DNA of 64,000 bases, taken from contig JAAOOA010000027.1 in the NCBI GenBank assembly GCA_012861695.1, positions 19,503,312 to 19,567,311 on the forward strand, written 5' to 3'. Source of the stretch: Trematomus loennbergii. Its lineage: Eukaryota > Chordata > Actinopteri > Perciformes > Nototheniidae. This document shows, one piece after another, positions 59,601-64,000 of the stretch. Under the pieces are notes generated by a model. The model saw only the letters and a program-made list of their open reading frames with translations. It was not told where the DNA came from and did not search any database. Numbering within the stretch: the first letter of the stretch is position 1; the number at the start of each line of letters is the position of its first letter. The position numbers and the translations under genes were made by a program.

Positions 59601-62600
59601 GTCTGTACCTGTCTATGAGGCATTTCTGCAGACAGGTGTTGATGAGGTTAGCCACCAGAGGGCAGTTGTCTCTGCGGACCGTCTCAATGCCTTTACAGTC
59701 CATCTTTTCATAAGTGTCTGCACTTCCGGAGAAATACAGGCCTGCGTAGCGCTTCTTGTTGATCAGCAGGTATGGGTAGTACACCTGTGGAAGGGACAAA
59801 ACAAATCTCTAATGAGGGGGACGCTCAAACTCTTCTATGGTCCAAATCATGGCTTTTACGTTTTGTTCTCAAGCACGTGGGCCATAAGTGCCCATTCAAG
59901 ACACAGATGTTAAAATGACTGAGACAAATGCTTTGATAAATCTAAGTGGACAGAAATGTTACCTTCTCAAACTCCAGTTTGATGGGAGGTGTGAAATGAG
60001 TCGACACCCACTCTGCCGCCTCCCTCCCGATGTTCATGGCCTCCTGCACTGTGGCAACTCCGAGCTTAACCATGACGGAGTCTGTGTCCCCATAAATAAC
60101 CTTTAAAACATTTAAATAAAAACATTTAAACAACGCATACACAAAGAGGGTCCATTACAAAACTTCAGATAGGAGGTTCCAAAGCCTTCATACATTAAAA
60201 GGTGTTAACTAAAAGTAAGGAACAAAAAAAGATAGGAGTTCAGCTCAGTAGATATCGGGCACAGTTCCTCACCTTGGCATCACCTTGGTAACCATTGGCA
60301 ATGGTGTACTTGGACTCCACCAGCTGTTTGGTTTGCTCGATCATCTGTCTTCCAAAACCTGTGACGCTCTAAATGAGAAAAAGGACGATTTAAATTAAAA
60401 ATCACTAAATGATCAGTGGGGTTGAAACCAGATGCCATCAGCAATGAAGGAACCGCATCATCATGTCTTTCAATGCCAGGGACAAAATTGCCTTAAAGCT
60501 TTTATCTCAAAACAGCTCATGTAGAAACAGCTCTCTGTGGGGGTGTAACCAAGTCAACCTTCCACAGAACAGCAAAAAAGACCGTTGTGGCTGATTGTTA
60601 CACATTTGTTCCACCTGTTCTGGTGCGTCTATCTACACACACATCTTTGCTCTACATCTTTGTAGTTTACCCTCCCAGCTCTGACTGTAGCATGAATTAA
60701 AAACAGCTGTGTTCGAGCCAGAATTGTAAACATTTGGTATTTTTAGAAACAGCATTTTGTGGGTTAAGGTAAATGTTTAAGCTAAGGAGAGGTTAATGTT
60801 GATTAATGTATGGAAATAAGTAATCCATATATGTAGACCTATGCCTAATAGTATTATGTTGAATCCATTCAAAACTGCAAGCTGCCATAATGAAACCAAA
60901 TGTATTGAAAACCCCCTCTGTTTGGTTTCCAAAAAATGTATCAAAGGAGAACAAAGTACATTAACTTTAACACCGATATGAGACCCAGAGTATAGTGCCC
61001 ACCTGTGAGATCTCCAGGCAGGGCAGCTTGCCGACCTGAGCCCCCGTGAAGCCGTACACGGAGTTTGCACTGATTTTGAGAGCCAGCTGCCGGCCGTCCA
61101 GCACCTGCCTCTTGAAGGGGTCCGTCTCATTCTTTAGCTCCGTTTTGGCCCTGTGGACAAAGTGGGAGAGAATGAGAAGGAAGCCATGTCTGGTATTTTA
61201 TAAATGATTCCTGTGTTTTGTTCAGGTACACCCACCATTAGGCCTGTAAAGTAAATACATTCATAGTTGATCTAATCAACAGATCTGTAAAACTGTGTTT
61301 ACCAGAGATTTGCTTATAAGTTTCTTGAAAATAACCATTCAGCATGAAAAAAGGATTTAAGAACTGACTGACGGATTTAAGAAATCTGAGTCACCTTAAA
61401 CCAAATCAACTAGTTGATGAAGACGGGCCCCCTACACATTTTGTTATTTTTCCAGAGACACTAACCAGCAAGTAAGATTAGATAGATAGGTACAGTGGGA
61501 CTGGAGCCGTCTACAGAATCGCAAACCGTTAGCTTTAGTTCAGGTTGGTTTAATTGAGTGATTTATTTGACATACTTCTTCCTGGCAGACAGCAGGTTCT
61601 CCAGGATCTCAGGCAGGAGTCCTTTCCTCACAGAGCTTTTCACAAACATGTCCCCAGTGGGAGTCTTGATGAAGTTCTCTGGAGCGAGGCTGAAGAAACA
61701 CAACAGTTTCAGATGTTAGCTCATTGATAACATACATGAACACTGTTAAGTTTTATGTGATTAATTGTAAATTGAAGTCTAAATTAATAATACAAGCTGA
61801 AGATGGAAGTCATTGACATGTTCCAGGTTAAATCTTTTTAGAGAAGTGATGCTAACAAAAGTGTAAACTATCAACTAAAATAAGCCTACGGGCTGGTTAA
61901 ATGTATATGGAAATTCCCATTTAGCTCATAAGATTTAACAGCAGGAAAGTGGCATAAATTCGACATTTTGCGATCCACATTTGAGCTGCAAGAAGACGAA
62001 GTTTAGAGAAACAAAATATATTCAGAGCCTTTTAAACCTTTACAATCCAGAAGGGTTCATTTAAAATGTTTGCAGTTTGACACAGAAAAACGAATTCTCT
62101 TTTGGATTTTAAACACAAACAAGCAAAATAACTTCTGACCTCAGTTGTTCCCCTGAGCCTTTCTGCAGCAGGGTGGTGTAGCACAGATTGTGAGCCATCA
62201 TGATGGACGGATACAGGGAGGAGAAATCCAGGGTAGTAATAGGGATGCTGTAATACCTACACAGAGAAAAAGACGGTAATGGACAGGTATGAGAGAGGCT
62301 TAACACTGAGAGCAGATAGGAGTCATACACTCACACTAACAGCAGATGTACATACCCTTTCTCCGGATCAATGACAGTCGCTCCAGTGTAGTCTTCTCCT
62401 ACTTCTGTCTTCACAACAGGCATGACGAGGTCCTGCTTCATGGCCTAAACATACACAGACACAGTTTATGCTTGAATCTGAACATATACATACAGTAACT
62501 CTCCCATGTGTTTGCCTTGGTTACCTGTCGCAGCAGCTGAGAGACAACCTTGATCTGCTGCCCTCTGGAGAGCAGGTAGGTGAGAGGAACGCCCGTCACT

Positions 62601-63985
62601 CTGGCCATCTCCATGTAGTTAATCACACACATCAGCTTCTGCAGCAGGCGCAGCGGGAGGTAGGCGTCTTTCAGGCAGTAGACGGCTAGACGACGACGAG
62701 TCTGCTCGTTGCCATTCTGTGGTGGAGAAAAACAAAAAGGAGGGAAGTTCATTTTGAATCTTTTCATGATAGCAATCTCTCTTCCAGATGCAACACGTTT
62801 CACCAGTTTGTGCTTTACCTGCAGATCAGTGATGATGGAGTGCTGCACATCCTCTTTCTGTTCTTGTAGGAAGTGGTAACTCACAGCGTTCAGTGTGTAG
62901 GAGCGCAGTTTATAATCCCTGAGAAGAACCTGAGACAATAATACTAATCAGACTGTGCTCAATCAAAGCGGTCTTACTCAACTGCTTGTAACTTAAATAT
63001 TGTTAAAGTTGCTGACCTGCAGTAGATCAAACTGAACTCGGCCCTCCATGTTAATGATCTTGTTCTCTCTGCGGCCCATCTGCTTACTCTGGAAGTTTAA
63101 GTCTCGCATGACTGACTTGATGCCTCGCACTCGGCCGAGGTAGGGAAAGAGATTCACCTGAACACCAAAAACATGTTTGAGTGAGTTAAAAGACAAAACA
63201 GGAATGTCTTACACAAATATGACCATTAATACATTCTTCTGGAGGTTGTGCTCATGTATTTTTGTGCATTACTGTTAATCTGGTGATTTTAGGCCTTGTA
63301 TTGCATGTAAGTATTTCACAAAATGTGGCACCTTTAAAGTAGCTGCCCTGTTGATCAAGTAGGGAAAGTCAAAGTTCTGGATGTTGTATCCTGTGACGAT
63401 GTCTGGGTCCACTGTCCTCAAAAACTCGGCCCAGCTCTGCTCACAGAAACACAATGACATAACAAATTATCAACAAAACACGTCTAATAGTTATGTTTTT
63501 CAGGCCTTACTGAAGCTAGTGTGCGTACCTGCAGTAGCTGTTTCTCCTGTGTGAAGCACAATATCTGAGAGCCCACGATGCTGGCACAGGACTGGAGCGT
63601 GAACACGGTGCGGATGAAGGGCTCTGACTCACCCTGACGCTGCACCATAGAGGCTATCTGAATCACAGGGTCTTTGTCGGCCTCTGGGAAGATTCCTGGG
63701 AACAAAAATGTTAACATCAGAATCAAACTCTGCATTTTATTTTCATCGAGTAAGTAGGGTAAAGTAAGGTCAAGTATATCTGATCTCGTGGCCAAAAATA
63801 TGTAATGTGTTTTAGTATGCATGCTGTTTAGAGTGCAATAGAGAATGAAACCCACCTTTTCTTCCTGCACACTCGATGTCGAAGCTGAGCACCCTGAGCG
63901 GAGCGATCCTCTGCCAGTCTCCCTCTGTAGGGTGACTTATCAGATCTGTCCATCCCACATCCACCTCGTACTGACACAGGCTCTC
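56626..63985 (-). CDS. pold1: DNA polymerase delta catalytic subunit, C-terminal 821 residues (N-terminal exons beyond the window)
   Basis: B-family replicative polymerase for lagging-strand synthesis and repair, with proofreading. Exons in transcript order: 63985-63856, 63695-63529, 63436-63332, 63157-63017, 62929-62819, 62716-62525, 62444-62356, 62256-62140, 61689-61576, 61150-61003, 60368-60273, 60100-59963, 59784-59609, 59295-59143, 59053-58951, 58406-58274, 57745-57632, 57491-57439, 56892-56795, 56713-56626. Phases agree at every junction. Exonuclease motifs are [12 protein letters not shown] (Exo I), [13 protein letters not shown] (Exo II) and YCLKDAYLP (Exo III). Polymerase motifs are [20 protein letters not shown] (A), [16 protein letters not shown] (B) and YGDTDSVM (C). 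The C-terminal CysA zinc site (CIGCKAVL, then VCDFC) and CysB iron-sulphur site ([14 protein letters not shown], then RDC) are complete. It ends RFGW, about six residues shorter than the human C-terminus. No frame error was seen in 2,466 coding bases. Confidence 0.98.
57848..57930. repeat. Teleost interspersed repeat fragment
   Basis: GAATCAGAAACAGGTTTATT, then a GGAATTTTACTTGGTG piece, follows a widespread fish repeat consensus. In a pold1 intron. Confidence 0.55.
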
Positions 63986-64000
63986 CTGAGGCACAACACA

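Overview
The window is nuclear DNA from a ray-finned (teleost-like) fish. The evidence is intron-rich vertebrate genes with GT-AG junctions, long (GT)n and (CA)n microsatellites, LINE fragments of CR1/L2 type, and many short hAT-, TTAA- and TTA-flanked transposons of the kind that fill teleost introns. No prokaryotic or viral genes, no CRISPR array and no tRNA or rRNA were seen.

Layout. (1) Positions 1-6525 hold no host gene that I can support. They are a retroelement-like stretch, a perfect 31-bp palindrome and a deep nest of DNA transposons, with exact 8-bp target duplications for two hAT insertions. (2) Positions about 6900-26660 (+) are an SLC6 amino-acid-transporter-like gene, best called slc6a16 from its neighbours. 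A candidate first exon ends at 7206 and eleven coding exons run from 15477 to 25832. (3) Positions 27456-46111 (+) are slc17a7 (vglut1, vesicular glutamate transporter 1), with 13 coding exons and a 10-kb first intron. (4) Positions about 49950-55175 (+) are a 187-residue classical Ras GTPase with the exon plan of KRAS/HRAS/NRAS. (5) Positions about 56480-64000 (-) are pold1, the DNA polymerase delta catalytic subunit. Its last 20 exons (822 codons including stop) are present and the N-terminal exons lie beyond the window. Ras and pold1 are convergent.

How the genes relate. SLC6A16, SLC17A7 and POLD1 lie together on human 19q13. Their paralogues sit beside the known RAS genes: SLC6A17 with NRAS, SLC6A15 and SLC17A8 with KRAS, and SLC17A6 with HRAS, at chromosome-arm scale. 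The Ras gene here therefore looks like the fourth member of that genome-duplication quartet, one not retained as a classical RAS at human 19q13. It carries Ser at position 118 and a Leu-terminated CAAX box. This is the most interesting biology I found; I did not see an undescribed multi-gene system.

Quality note. Conserved exons of slc6a16 and slc17a7 carry about eight apparent one- or two-base length changes, mostly in short G, C, T or A runs, while all of ras and pold1 read cleanly. I treat these as probable assembly or consensus errors rather than gene death, but that needs read-level checking.
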